Shown: positions 17,405 through 26,838, counted from the stretch's first letter. The stretch: DNA of 64,000 nt from Dehalococcoidia bacterium (GCA_040902535.1 JBBDXD010000003.1:151521-215520); one strand, 5' to 3'. Program-made: numbers and translations. The notes: generated by a model from the sequence alone, not told the origin.

Positions 17405-18243
17405 CCGAGCGTGGTGATCGGACGGCACTGCAGCAGGTAGAGCACGTCGTCCGCGATGGCGCACTCGAGGTCGACCGGGTACCCCGCTGCTTCCTCCAGC
17501 GAAAGCGCGAGCCTCGCCATCCGCAGGATCTGGTCGTCGTCCAGGCTCGGTCGCGAGCGCATGTCCAGCGGCACATCGGTTTCCGCCGTGCCGTTGTCGC
17601 AGAGGACGGTCATGCGCTCCTTGTGCGAGATATCGCGCCAGGACACCTGGAACTGCGCCTTCGAGACGATGAACGTGTCGGGCGTCGAGCTGCCGCCAAC
17701 GATGCTCTCGCCAAGGCCCCAGTTGGCGTTGATCATCACTTCGTCGCGCTCGCCGTTCAGCGGATTCGCGCTGAATACCACCGCCGACACGTCCGAAGGC
17801 ACAAGCTCCTGCACGAGCACGGCGATCAGCACATCCTCCAGCGCGATGCCCCGCTGCGAGCGATACGCCAGCGCTTCGCCCGATATCGCCGAGCGCACAC
17901 AGCGGTGTACCGCATCGACGACGGCCAGGGCGCCCCGTACATTGAGATACGTGTCGTGCTGTCCCGCGAACGATGCCGCCGCTCCGTCCTCGTCTATTGC
18001 GGACGAGCGCACGGCCACCGGGACGTCGTTCCCGCCGCGACGCTCGCTGAGGACGTTGTACGCGCGCTGGATCTCGGCCTGCAAATGATCCGGCAGCGAA
18101 GCGATCGCCGCCGGCAGCGCCGCGACGGCGAAACCAGGCGGCACCTGGTGCACGGAAGCGAAGCGGCTCAGGGTCGCCGCTTTGCCGCCGACCGCTTCGT
18201 GCAGATGGCAATCGTCGTCACCTAGCCAGCGTATCGGCCTCAT
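17401..18243 (-). CDS. PEP-synthase-like ATP-binding subunit (PPDK N-terminal domain)
   Basis: The product has 280 residues and matches only the ATP-grasp part of PEP synthase, PPDK and rifampin phosphotransferase. The start reads RWLGDDDCHLHEAVGGKAATL. The ATP-binding signature RSSAIDEDGAAASFAGQHDT follows. Further on are VSAVVFSANPLNGERDEVMI and the C-terminal ECAIADDVLYLLQCRPIT. The ATG at 18243 lies 16 bases after the stop of the His-domain gene, so the two form one operon. The gene ends cleanly after this domain, so the swivelling His domain must come from the partner. Confidence 0.85.
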   Translation of the reverse strand: MRPIRWLGDDDCHLHEAVGGKAATLSRFASVHQVPPGFAVAALPAAIASLPDHLQAEIQRAYNVLSERRGGNDVPVAVRSSAIDEDGAAASFAGQHDTYLNVRGALAVVDAVHRCVRSAISGEALAYRSQRGIALEDVLIAVLVQELVPSDVSAVVFSANPLNGERDEVMINANWGLGESIVGGSSTPDTFIVSKAQFQVSWRDISHKERMTVLCDNGTAETDVPLDMRSRPSLDDDQILRMARLALSLEEAAGYPVDLECAIADDVLYLLQCRPITTLG

Positions 18244-18259
18244 GGTCGCCGCCCGTCGC

Positions 18260-19948
18260 TCAGCCGCGCCTGCGTTCGTCGAGCACCGTGACGATGCCCG
18301 TGCCGCCATCGACGCGCACGCGCATCCCGTCGCGCAGCACCGCCGTCCCGTTCACCGTGCCGGCGACGCAGGGGATCATGTACTCGCGCGCGACGATCGC
18401 GCAGTGCGATAGCGGGCCGCCGCTGTCCGCGACCACCGCCGCTACGACGCCGAACAGCGGTGTCCACGCCGGCATCGTCATCCGGCACACCAGGACGTCG
18501 CCGGGGTTCACCTTCCCCGCCTCGTCCAGTGTCAGCACGATCTTCGCCTCACCGGTGACGACGCCGGTCGAGCACGGGTGCCCCGTGATCACTGACGCGT
18601 CGCTCGATGGCACGAGCCCGACGCCGAAGAACTTGGTCACGACCGGATCCGGCGGCACATCCGCCGGCGGCGGCGTGCCGATCATCGTCGGCGCCTTCAT
18701 CGATGCCTGCCTGCCCAGTTCGCGCTGCCGCTGCCGCACCCGCTCGTCCAGCCCATCCGGCGTCGTCCCGTCTGCGATGTCGCAGATCTCATCGAACGTC
18801 AGGTAGAAGATCGACTCCGGATCGCGGAGCGCGCCTTCGGCCGCGAGCTTGTGGCCCAGCCGCAGGATCGCCGAGCGCACGACCATCGTGAACTTCTGGT
18901 CGATGGTGAAATTGTGGTCTTCCGCGATCGGAATGTACTGCTGCGCGAGCGGAAGCATCATACGGAACACTGGCCGCAATTCTGGAGGCAATTGCCCTTC
19001 GATCTTCGCGGCGATCGCCTCGTGCTCGGAGACGAAGCGCCCGTGCCCCGCAAACGGATCCTGCGCGTCATCGATGCGCAGGTAGCCCTTGAGTTGCGTC
19101 AGCGGCGTCGACGGATCTTCGCGCCACGACTTGTGCCCGAACTCCATGAAGCGGTCGGAGCGCCAGCCGTACGTGTCCAAGAACTCCTGCCAGCGCTCCT
19201 GGAACGCGCCGCTTTGCCCGTGATCACCGATGTCGACCGCACCGTCGCGCACCCTCGCAGCGGCGATCGCCTCGGTAAGACCGTCGATGCCGCGGATCCA
19301 GCGGCTCAGCGACCAGAGCGTGCGTCCCAGTTGCACGGACTTGTTATCGAAGCCCTGCAGCAACAATCGCGACTGTTGCACGGCCTCCTGGCCCAGCGCC
19401 CCGCCGAGCATTTCCTCGAACCCGAAGACGGCGTTCATTGGCGGGATGTTCACCCGCATGTGGATGTCCCAGGCGTCGACCAGTTCGTCGCGCAGGGTCC
19501 GCACGAACTGCGCGGTCTCGCGCGTCGACGCGTTGTCGTAGTCGAAGGCGAACACGCGATCGCACTTTGCCAGCACCATCGGCTCGAACGTCTCCCGCCA
19601 GTCCTTGAGCACGGTCGAAGTGAGCTCGATCGTCAGCCGCTGCATCTCGGCGAAGCGCGCTTCCATCTCGTCCGGCGAGCCGAGCACCGGCCGTGGTCCC
19701 AGGTAGACGTAGCCATTCTGGATCGTGACATTCAGGCCCTCGACCGGCATCGAGAGCCTGCCGATCGCCCGGCCCGCGCCCTCTGCGAACGCCGGCTGAA
19801 AGAGCGTGGCGGTGAGCGGCGTGATCGGCAGCGGGTTGTGCATCACGTCCTGGAACCATGGGAATTCAGCATCGAGTGGGTCGTCCCATGTGATCGGGAA
19901 GTCGCCAGCCGGTACCTGCTGGTCGGCGCTCGTGGTGCTGGTCGTCAT
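18260..19948 (-). CDS. PEP-utilising His-domain / substrate-binding subunit
   Basis: The product has 562 residues. The C-terminal 90 residues are the mobile phosphohistidine domain: GDVLVCRMTMPAWTPLF, then SGGPLSHCAIVAREYMIPCV with the catalytic His, then RVRVDGGTGIVTVL. The upstream 450 residues resemble the substrate-binding region of rifampin phosphotransferase-type enzymes. Together with the ATP subunit the pair totals about 842 residues, close to a single-chain rifampin phosphotransferase. The split also recalls phenylphosphate synthase. The substrate is unknown. The ATG at 19948 is chosen over 19981 because GGAGC sequences precede it. Confidence 0.82.
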   Translation of the reverse strand: MTTSTTSADQQVPAGDFPITWDDPLDAEFPWFQDVMHNPLPITPLTATLFQPAFAEGAGRAIGRLSMPVEGLNVTIQNGYVYLGPRPVLGSPDEMEARFAEMQRLTIELTSTVLKDWRETFEPMVLAKCDRVFAFDYDNASTRETAQFVRTLRDELVDAWDIHMRVNIPPMNAVFGFEEMLGGALGQEAVQQSRLLLQGFDNKSVQLGRTLWSLSRWIRGIDGLTEAIAAARVRDGAVDIGDHGQSGAFQERWQEFLDTYGWRSDRFMEFGHKSWREDPSTPLTQLKGYLRIDDAQDPFAGHGRFVSEHEAIAAKIEGQLPPELRPVFRMMLPLAQQYIPIAEDHNFTIDQKFTMVVRSAILRLGHKLAAEGALRDPESIFYLTFDEICDIADGTTPDGLDERVRQRQRELGRQASMKAPTMIGTPPPADVPPDPVVTKFFGVGLVPSSDASVITGHPCSTGVVTGEAKIVLTLDEAGKVNPGDVLVCRMTMPAWTPLFGVVAAVVADSGGPLSHCAIVAREYMIPCVAGTVNGTAVLRDGMRVRVDGGTGIVTVLDERRRG

Positions 19949-20055
19949 GGCTCCGCTGCTCCTGAATGTGCCCTTGCCCAAGGGAAGACAGATAAGACAG
20001 CTATCCTACCGCTTCAACGCGCGTCCAGCCTAGACCCAATCCTGTGAACCCAGGC

Positions 20056-20574
20056 TTAGGGCGCGAATCGCACGATCAGCGCCCCGGCGAGCACGACGAC
20101 AAGCCCGGCGATGCGCGTCAGGCTGGCGTAATGCACGTCGAGTCCGAACGCGCCGACATGGTCGTACACCAGTGCGCCGCCGAGTTGCCCCGCCGTCACG
20201 CCGGCCACGAAGAGCGCGATGCCGATCTTCGGGGCGCCGTAGCCAATCGCCAGCAGGTACGCGACGGCAAAGAGGCCGGTGATCGCGTACACGGGGTTCA
20301 GCCCGCGCACCGAAATCGCGAGCGCCGCGCCGGCGAGGCCGACGACCACAACGAATGCCGCAGCGTGGCTGAACGGGACCGGAAGCATCGGCGAGCGCCC
20401 GATCATCCCCCGCGCGACAAAGAGGATGGCGAGTCCGCCGATTGCCGCGAGCATGTTGATCCATGTGCCTTCGTATGGCCCCTTGTCGCGGCCCATCGCC
20501 GCCAGCAGTGCCGTCTGCGTGGCAACGCCGGCGCCGACCAGGATCGCGAGCGAGAGATAGAGCGTGCTCGTCAT
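20056..20574 (-). CDS. DMT-superfamily membrane protein (DUF606/YdcZ-like)
   Basis: The product has 172 residues and about five membrane helices: LYLSLAILVGAGVATQTALL, WINMLAAIGGLAILFVA, AAFVVVVGLAGAALAI, AITGLFAVAYLLAIGYG with APKIGIALFVAGVTAGQL, and IAGLVVVLAGALIV. The half-size and the GLNPVYAITGLFAV segment match the DUF606 branch of drug/metabolite transporters, which are thought to work as dimers. The substrate is unknown. The gene stands alone on the minus strand upstream of the phosphotransferase operon. Confidence 0.8.
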   Translation of the reverse strand: MTSTLYLSLAILVGAGVATQTALLAAMGRDKGPYEGTWINMLAAIGGLAILFVARGMIGRSPMLPVPFSHAAAFVVVVGLAGAALAISVRGLNPVYAITGLFAVAYLLAIGYGAPKIGIALFVAGVTAGQLGGALVYDHVGAFGLDVHYASLTRIAGLVVVLAGALIVRFAP

Positions 20575-20747
20575 GATGACCTCCCAGTGCCAGAGTTCAA
20601 ACTTATCGATTAGACGGCATTACGCCGCCACGTGCGCGCCCGAGCCTGCACGCATAGTCCGCCACGCTAACAGGGAAGCACACGATGGAGCTTCATGCCT
20701 CGAAGGGGCAGTTACTAAATCCGGCACACGTAGACTACAGGGCTGCG

Positions 20748-21080
20748 TTACGCGACGCTCGAGTCCCGCTCAGCCGCCGCCAGCAACTCGTCCATTGTCC
20801 CAACATCCGCCGGCGTCGCGAAGTAGAAGCCCTGGCCGAACTCGCAGTCCAGGGATCGCAGACGCGTGAGCTGTTCGAGGCGTTCAATACCTTCGGCGAC
20901 CACCGTCAACTGGAGCGTCTTCGCAAGTTCGATGATCGCTGCCGTCAACTCGTGTCCGTTGTGCTCGTCGCCCGCCCCATCGATGAAGGACTTGTCGATT
21001 TTCAGAATGTCGAAGGGAAACTGCCTGAGGTAGCTCAGGGAGGAATAGCCTGTGCCAAAGTCGTCGATTGGACGACGCTG
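20748..21080 (-). pseudogene. C-terminal fragment of an EAL domain protein
   Basis: The minus-strand frame reads IDDFGTGYSSLSYLRQFPFD, then LKIDKSFIDG, VVAEGIERLEQL and FGQGFYFATP before a stop at 20748. These are the last third of a c-di-GMP phosphodiesterase EAL domain. The EAL motif itself and everything upstream are missing. Beyond about 21080 the frame turns into low-complexity charged residues. The start was lost by truncation, so the fragment cannot be active. It closely resembles the end of the intact GGDEF-EAL gene at 28069-30339. Confidence 0.8.
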
Positions 21081-21275
21081 TCTCTGGTTACGTTTTGGTT
21101 CGTGGTGGCTATCGTAGTGATCTGGCGGCGATTGCCGGACTGATGCAGCATTACGGCGTCACACTTATTGCGTCGTAGTGCTGGCCTGATATCTCGCGGC
21201 AACGGAGTTTGGGCCGGCGTGAGGTCGGGGCACGCGCATCGTGCGCATCCTCGACGAATCGAGCGATCGCCTGGC

Positions 21276-21531
21276 GCGTACGCGTCGGCGAGCACAGGGC
21301 CGTCGTGTGCGACTGCGTGTATCGGAGCCCGTTGTCCGCGATACGGTCGATGTTTGGCATCGGGATCGGCCCGCCGTAGCATTCCATCGCCGAAAATCCG
21401 ACATCATCGAGCACGATGCACAGCACGTGCGGCGCTCCTTCCGGCGCCCGCGGCGGCTCATACGGCGTCCAATCCGGCACGGAGTCCCTGATGTCGATGT
21501 TGATGGTGCCCTGGAATTTCGGTCGCGCCAC
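21276..21531 (-). pseudogene. Arylsulfatase gene truncated at the active-site motif
   Basis: A GTG at 21531 with an AGGAG ribosome site opens MARPKFQGTINIDIRDSVPD, and then APHVLCIVLDDVGFSAMECY, GLRYTQSHTTALCSPTRTR. This is the N-terminal 80-odd residues of a sulfatase, including the metal-binding DD pair and the CSPTR formylglycine motif. Homology stops right after that motif and the frame runs on as unrelated sequence to 21151. Most of the enzyme, usually several hundred residues, is missing. The original start region is intact, so the loss is 3'. Confidence 0.82.
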
Positions 21532-21618
21532 GTTTGGTCTCCTGTTCTTCCTGGTTCCCTTGTCGCATCGTCGCGTTCACAACGCTACGAATTCGTGTGG
21601 GATAGTTGGGCCGCCCGC

Positions 21619-21837
21619 TCAAGCAACACTACGCTCAGCCCCTTCTACGGCGCGCATCACGCGAAGCGCCAGGAACACGTCGCCGTGGACCTTCATGCGT
21701 CCCGAGAGCTGAGCCGTAGCGACGTTCTGCGTTCCACTGAGGATGTCCGACAGCGTTTCTTCGCTCATCTCGAGAATGCAGTCCGCGTCGTCGGGTTGGC
21801 TGCGCGCGGATAGCCGGCAAACGCAATTGTCCGCCAT
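21619..21837 (-). pseudogene. SCP2 sterol-carrier-like C-terminal fragment
   Basis: The frame reads SQPDDADCILEMSEETLSD, then LSGTQNVATAQLSGRMKVHG and DVFLALRVMRAV. It matches the last half of SCP2-type lipid-binding domains, where an LS.E.L..ll.G.....A...G...v.Gd..LA..l pattern is conserved. The N-terminal half is not present in any frame nearby. It is taken to be a remnant. Confidence 0.6.
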
Positions 21838-22444
21838 GGATCGTGGTGAAGGCTTGCCAGCGACGGTGTGTTGCGCGCCGGCGCAACGGATCAACCACGC
21901 AAAAGACACGTCCGAGATACTCGGGCTTGGCGCTTTTAGTTGCGTAGTGCTCTACAAGGACAAGCAGCGCGCCCGTCGCCGATGAAGCTTCGCGCCAGCA
22001 CAAGAACGTCGCACCGCCACGGCCATCGTGCGCCGCCGGCGTAAGCAACGTCAGGATCAGCGCGACGACCACCAACGGACTGACCGGCACGCCGATGGAA
22101 TGGTGTGTAACTATCGCAGAGCCCGGGGCGGTCTTATGGGAAGTACCGGCGTCGAAACGGAGGCCCGCGCACCCGCGCACGCTTCGGTTCCGTGCCGTTC
22201 ACGCCGCCATCATGCGAACATCCTCGTCGCGATGCATCTCGAAAGCTCGGGATGGATCTAAGCAGAGCTGGCGGGGACACCTTGCTGGCTCGGTCGCCCC
22301 AGAACGCACGTACGCCGGTCTGGTGATTCTTTGCCAGTTCGCCGTTCTTTTACCAGTCTTTACCTACCAATCGGTCACCAACTGAGGTATCCATAACGTT
22401 GCAGGCGTCACTGACCGGGGGCTTAGCGTCACGGATGACACCCG

Positions 22445-24022
22445 ATGGGGCGGCGATCACGACGACACCAATCGGACGGCGACCAACCTCCTTCGTACGC
22501 AACTCTCGCGAGCCTCGAAGCTGAACCGCGCCGCGGCAATCACGCAGACATCGTGCGAAACATCGTGGGCGCGACGGCCTCTCTCGTGGGGCAGTCCTTC
22601 CTCGCGCAACTCGTGCTGCACGCGGCACTCGAGCTCAACGTCGACCTTGCCTACGTCTCTGAAGTCACTGAGGCTTCGACGCTAGAACGTGTCGTCGCAA
22701 CCTCGGACGGCGACGAACTCGCGCTTGCCGGCACGTATGCCACCGACAACTCGCCCTCCGGGGAAGTGATACGGACGAACAACCTCTACTTCTGTGGCGA
22801 CCAGATCGCGAACAGATTTCCGGACAACGCCTGGCTACGCCAACACCAGATGAGAAGCTTCCTGGGCGTGCCGCTCGTCGGTGTCGATCAAGCGGTTCTG
22901 GGCCAGATCGCCGTGATGTCGCGCCAACCGATCCACGAGAGCCTGCCGATCGAATCGACGATTCGCGCGCTCGCGCCCCGCATATCCGGGGAGTTGGAAC
23001 GACACCGCACAGAGCAACAGATGAGGCGCAGCGAGCAGATGTTCCGCCTGCTCGCGGAACGTGCGGCGGACGTAGTTTTTCACTTCGACTTTCACCCGCA
23101 ACCGCATTTCGAGTACCTCAGCCCTTCCGTGAAGGTCCTCACAGGCTACGACCCGGACGAGTTTTACGCCGACTGGCGACTCGCGATGCGTATTCTCCAC
23201 GCTGACGATCACGAGAAGATCTTCGGCAGGGAAGTCCGGAACCAGACGACGCGCGCGATCACGCGCTGGGTACACAGCGACGGACACGTGGTGTACGGCG
23301 AATATGTCGCCATCCCGGTAAACGATGACACGGGAAACCTGGCGGCGATCGAGGGTATTGTGCGCGACGTAAGCCCGCGCGTGCGGCTCGAAGAAGCGCT
23401 TCGCGAGGCGGAAGGTCGTCAGCGCGCCGTCATCGAAGCGCTGCCAGACATGGTGTTCCGCATCGACAGGGCCGGGGTTTATCGTGAGTTCATACCGGCG
23501 GAGGGTGCGACGCCGTTCGCAATTCCCGCGGACTTTGTTGGCCGGAACATTGTCGAGATCATGCCCGAAGATATCGCCGTGGCCTCTCTACGTGCGGTGC
23601 ATGAGGCATTGGACGGGGGCGAACGCCAGAAGATGGAGTACGCTCTTGTGTACGACGGCGACGAGCGGCTGTACGAAGCCCGCATCGTACCGGTCACGAA
23701 TGACGAAGTACTTGCCTTCGTCCGCGAGTTCACCGCAGAGCGGAACATGCGGCGCGAGATCGACCGCCGCGAGGAACGCGCGGAACTGGAAGGCAAGGTC
23801 GAACGGCAGATCGCGCGCCGCAATCCGTATGGCCTGACGTTTCGCGAATTCACGGTGCTGCATCACGTCGCGGCAGGCTCCGCCGATAAGGAAATCGCCG
23901 AAGCCCTCGGCATCAGCACGTTCACCGTCAACAAGCACGTCGCCGCTATTCTCTCGAAGATGGATGCGCCTTCCCGCACGGCGGCCGGCGTCCGCGCATT
24001 CCGCGAAGAGCTCCTCGATTAA
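22445..24022 (+). CDS. GAF-PAS-PAS LuxR-type transcriptional regulator
   Basis: Predicted cytoplasmic one-component regulator of 525 residues. A GAF-like domain occupies about residues 35-185 (FLAQLVLHAALELNVDLAYV through FLGVPLVGVDQAVLGQIAVM). Two PAS domains follow at about residues 195-320 and 330-440 (FEYLSPSVKVLTGYDPDEF and IEALPDMVFRIDRAGVYREF). The C-terminus is a LuxR helix-turn-helix (LTFREFTVLHHVAAGSADKE and ALGISTFTVNKHVAAILSKM). No membrane segment was seen. A histidine kinase gene begins 158 bases downstream. The ATG at 22445 has no obvious ribosome site, so the N-terminus is uncertain. Confidence 0.85.
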   Translation: MGRRSRRHQSDGDQPPSYATLASLEAEPRRGNHADIVRNIVGATASLVGQSFLAQLVLHAALELNVDLAYVSEVTEASTLERVVATSDGDELALAGTYATDNSPSGEVIRTNNLYFCGDQIANRFPDNAWLRQHQMRSFLGVPLVGVDQAVLGQIAVMSRQPIHESLPIESTIRALAPRISGELERHRTEQQMRRSEQMFRLLAERAADVVFHFDFHPQPHFEYLSPSVKVLTGYDPDEFYADWRLAMRILHADDHEKIFGREVRNQTTRAITRWVHSDGHVVYGEYVAIPVNDDTGNLAAIEGIVRDVSPRVRLEEALREAEGRQRAVIEALPDMVFRIDRAGVYREFIPAEGATPFAIPADFVGRNIVEIMPEDIAVASLRAVHEALDGGERQKMEYALVYDGDERLYEARIVPVTNDEVLAFVREFTAERNMRREIDRREERAELEGKVERQIARRNPYGLTFREFTVLHHVAAGSADKEIAEALGISTFTVNKHVAAILSKMDAPSRTAAGVRAFREELLD

Positions 24023-24180
24023 ACACTGCTCGGGCGAGAAATAGGTACGCAAACTCCCATTCATCGGCATGTGGCGGGATGGCTCCAGCCCGTACTCTCA
24101 CTCTTGCGGCCTCAACAGACGGTCACGGCTCAGCATCGAAGCAACTGCCCGATCGTGAATGCCGGAAGCGTTGGAGGGGG

Positions 24181-25293
24181 ATGCATGTGATTGCAGACAA
24201 TGCCGTAGCGCTGGCCCGCCGGGCACACGATCCCATCGCAGAGCTGTATCGAGTAGCCGATTACGTGGCGCTGCTCGACCTGCTGCCGATCCCGGCGTGC
24301 CTCGCAACGGAAGGCGGCGACTATGTGGCTCGCGGTCGATACTGGCCCATACCCGCTCACATGCCCCTGGTGAACGGCACCAAGTGGCAGTGGCTGGTGG
24401 ACCTTCCGGACCGCCGCGACATCGCCATCAAGTGGACCCGTGCCGTCGCTTCCGACCAGGACTTCGATGATCGGTGCCGGCTCAATGGACCGCGGCCGGG
24501 TAGCGGGCGGTGGTACGCCGTTCATGGGACCCGCATGGACGGTGTGCTGCCGGCCACATGGCTCATCACGGCGACTGACATACACGCGATTAAGACAAAT
24601 GAAACTCGAATGACGGAGTTCATCGCGTTTCTCGCCCATGAGCTCTCCGGTCCGCTCACGACGATCTCCGGCAACGTCCATATTCTCAACAGCAGACTCG
24701 CAACCGTTCCGCCGGACCTGCGAGAGATCGCCCTGGACGATGTCGAAGCCGAAACGAAGCGCCTCCTCCGGCTCACCACGAGCCTCTTGAAGATCGCCCG
24801 CATGGAGTCGATGGAGGCGCGGGATTCCTGTGTCGATCTCGACACGCTGCTCGGCGAACTCGTGGCGCGGCACCGCGATGCCTACCCGACGCGGAAAGTC
24901 TCGATCCAGCCTGACGCTCGAAACGTGTACGTGCTCGCCGTGAGCGAGTTCGTCGAGGAGATGTTGGCGAACTACCTGGGCAATGCAGAGAAGTACAGCC
25001 CCGACCGGAACACATCCATCGAAATTGGCGTGCGGGTCTACGACCGCTCGGTTGAAGTTGTGGTTTCAGACCGCGGTGTGGGCATTCGCGCCGAGGACGT
25101 GGAACGTCTCTTCCTTCCCTTTGTGCGCGGCGCGGCTACAACGACGCAGGTCACCGGCAGCGGGATTGGCCTGGCGATCTGCAAACGCCTGGCAGAACTC
25201 CAGGGTGGATCGGTGTGGGCCGCGCCGCGCACCGGAGGCGGATCCGAGTTCGGTGTCCGTCTCGTGAGGGCCACATCCGAGGGCCTTGAGTGA
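24181..25293 (+). CDS. Orphan sensor histidine kinase
   Basis: The product is about 370 residues. The ATG at 24181 directly follows a GGAGGGGG run. An upstream in-frame ATG at 24079 is less likely. The N-terminal 130 residues look like a diverged PAS sensor (YRVADYVALLDLLPIPACLA). The H-box is FIAFLAHELSGPLTTI near residue 154. The ATPase shows N (ANYLGNAEKYSP), G1 (VSDRGVGIRAEDVE) and G2 (TGSGIGLAICKRL) boxes. No membrane helix or receiver domain is present and no response regulator is nearby. The adjacent LuxR protein has no receiver, so the partner is unknown. Confidence 0.87.
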   Translation: MHVIADNAVALARRAHDPIAELYRVADYVALLDLLPIPACLATEGGDYVARGRYWPIPAHMPLVNGTKWQWLVDLPDRRDIAIKWTRAVASDQDFDDRCRLNGPRPGSGRWYAVHGTRMDGVLPATWLITATDIHAIKTNETRMTEFIAFLAHELSGPLTTISGNVHILNSRLATVPPDLREIALDDVEAETKRLLRLTTSLLKIARMESMEARDSCVDLDTLLGELVARHRDAYPTRKVSIQPDARNVYVLAVSEFVEEMLANYLGNAEKYSPDRNTSIEIGVRVYDRSVEVVVSDRGVGIRAEDVERLFLPFVRGAATTTQVTGSGIGLAICKRLAELQGGSVWAAPRTGGGSEFGVRLVRATSEGLE

Positions 25294-25355
25294 CGGTCGA
25301 GTGACGACGATCTGACGTCGCCAGGGTGCCATCGAGCCATTGGGCGAGGGGCGTC

Positions 25356-26517
25356 ATGCGTTCACTTCTTAGCGCGACATGCCTCGCGCTCGCAGCGGTG
25401 CTCACGCTTTCCACCAATGCGACGGTGTGGGCCAACCGCACCTTCTTCGATACCGATCGATTCGTCGGGACGGTCGGTGACGTCCTCGAAGGGGGAGGAA
25501 GTGCAGCAGCAACTCGGCTTCCGCGTCTCGACCGAACTCGTGGCCGAAGGAGACGTTGAGGCGCGGATCAGCCAGGCTCTGCCCGAAGGCATGAAGCCGC
25601 TGGCGCCCGCGATTGCCGTCACCGCCCGCGAGGTCATCCAGCGGGTCGCGCTTCGGGTGCTGCAATCAGACGAGATCCACGCGGTCCTCGATGTCGCGCT
25701 CACCGAGATCCATGGCAGTGTCGTGCGCATCCTGGAAGGCGAGGGCAACGTCGCATTCAGCGACGGTGCGGTGGTGCTCGATCTGCGCGCGATCCTGCAG
25801 GAAACCGCCGCGGACTTCGACAGGGACAATGGGAGCGGGCTGTTGGATCGCCTCAATCTCCCCGAGGACTCCGGGCAAGTCGTCCTTATCGAAGACGCGG
25901 AAACGGCGAGCACGATCCAGAGCGTAATCGCGCGCCACGACACGATCGTTTGGATCGCGCTCGGCGCCACGGTTGCCTGCTATGCGCTCGCGGTCGCCGT
26001 CGCTCGAGACAGGCGCGTCGCCATCCGGAATGCCGGGTTCGTGCTGCTGGCGTCAGGCGTGTTGGCCGTGGTCATCCTGGCACCCGTGCGCCCCATCGTC
26101 GCATCGTACGCACAGAATCCCAACGCCGCCGAGCATGTGTTCGATCATCTGGTCAACGATTACCGGACGCAGGCGTTCCTCGTGGTGCTCGCCGGGCTCA
26201 CGGTCGGCGCCGGCGCCATGATCGCCGGCGACACGCGCCTCGCGAGAGCGGCGCGTGGCACCGTCCTACGAAGCGAAGGCGCCGCCGCATCGGACTTCGC
26301 GGACGAGATTCCGAAGCATGCGCCGGCATTGCGTCTGGCCGGACTCGTCGTTGGCGCGCTGCTGCTGACTGCGTGGCCTGAGCCGATGACACGCGTGTTC
26401 GTCACGATCATGGCGCGCAAGATCGGCTCGGGACCAGGCGCCGAGCCAGCAATGAGTGAACGGTGTGATTGCTCTCTCTGCCGCGCGGTTTCCTCCCGCA
26501 CCTGCCGCCACCATTGA
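25356..26517 (+). pseudogene. Integral membrane protein with one apparent frameshift
   Basis: The ATG at 25356 begins MRSLLSATCLALAAVLTLST and then NRTFFDTDRFVGTVGDVLEG, typical of the start of a family of membrane proteins with a large extracytoplasmic loop. At the G5 run 25491-25495 the frame is lost. Removing one G continues it as EEVQQQLGFRVSTELVAEGD. The remainder has a helical exported loop and four membrane helices (for example IVWIALGATVACYALAVAVA and LRLAGLVVGALLLTAW). The rejoined product would be about 386 residues. The C-terminal Cys-rich tail may be out of frame. It could be intact in the living cell if the G-run is an assembly error. Confidence 0.65.
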
Positions 26518-26636
26518 GCGAACCGCGGCGAAATCGTCCCGACTAGGTCGAGTGCGAGGGCGGTTAGTCCGACCAGCACGAAGTAACCCGCGAACGCGAC
26601 TATTACAATCACACCGAACCAGTCCGAGGCACCCAT
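26160..26636 (-). CDS. Possible small membrane protein
   Basis: An ATG at 26636 starts MGASDWFGVIVIVAFAGYFV, then a second hydrophobic run LVGLTALALDLVG and a basic, Arg/Glu-rich segment RFAQWWRQVREETARQREQS. This first 60 residues looks like a real one- or two-helix membrane protein. The rest of the frame is antisense to the neighbouring membrane protein gene and has shadow-like composition, so the true end is doubtful. No ribosome site is evident. Confidence 0.3.
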   Translation of the reverse strand: MGASDWFGVIVIVAFAGYFVLVGLTALALDLVGTISPRFAQWWRQVREETARQREQSHRSLIAGSAPGPEPILRAMIVTNTRVIGSGHAVSSSAPTTSPARRNAGACFGISSAKSDAAAPSLRRTVPRAALARRVSPAIMAPAPTVSPASTTRNACVR

Positions 26637-26820
26637 GGGGACAATGATACGCCGCAGGAGCGGTCCTGCCGGAGTTAGTGAGCGGTGCCGCCAATCACCA
26701 CTGCCCACGAGGAACCGAGGACACGGTGCTCCCTAGATGCCGAATTGTGACGGGCGTGCGACCGCGCCAATAGGTTCGATCATCCGGTAGAGCATTATGT
26801 ACTGGGCTACGGGGCGTCCG

Positions 26821-26838
26821 CTATGTCGTCATAGTGCG
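26821..26838 (+). repeat. Dispersed 18-base repeat, copy 1
   Basis: CTATGTCGTCATAGTGCG is identical to 61942-61959. It contains the inverted repeat CTATG-TCGT-CATAG. Related forms occur at 27966-27988 and 21165-21180. Confidence 0.7.

Noticed and set aside
15935..18211. 758-codon frame suggesting an MFS-phosphotransferase fusion
   Set aside because: The upstream 269 codons are an out-of-frame shadow of the ATP-grasp gene; the true MFS start is the GTG overlapping its stop.
21635..22180. Minus-strand frame with a short hydrophobic segment
   Set aside because: Only the first third is protein-like (VVVALILTLLTP). It overlaps the SCP2 fragment in another frame and has no family match, so it was not listed.
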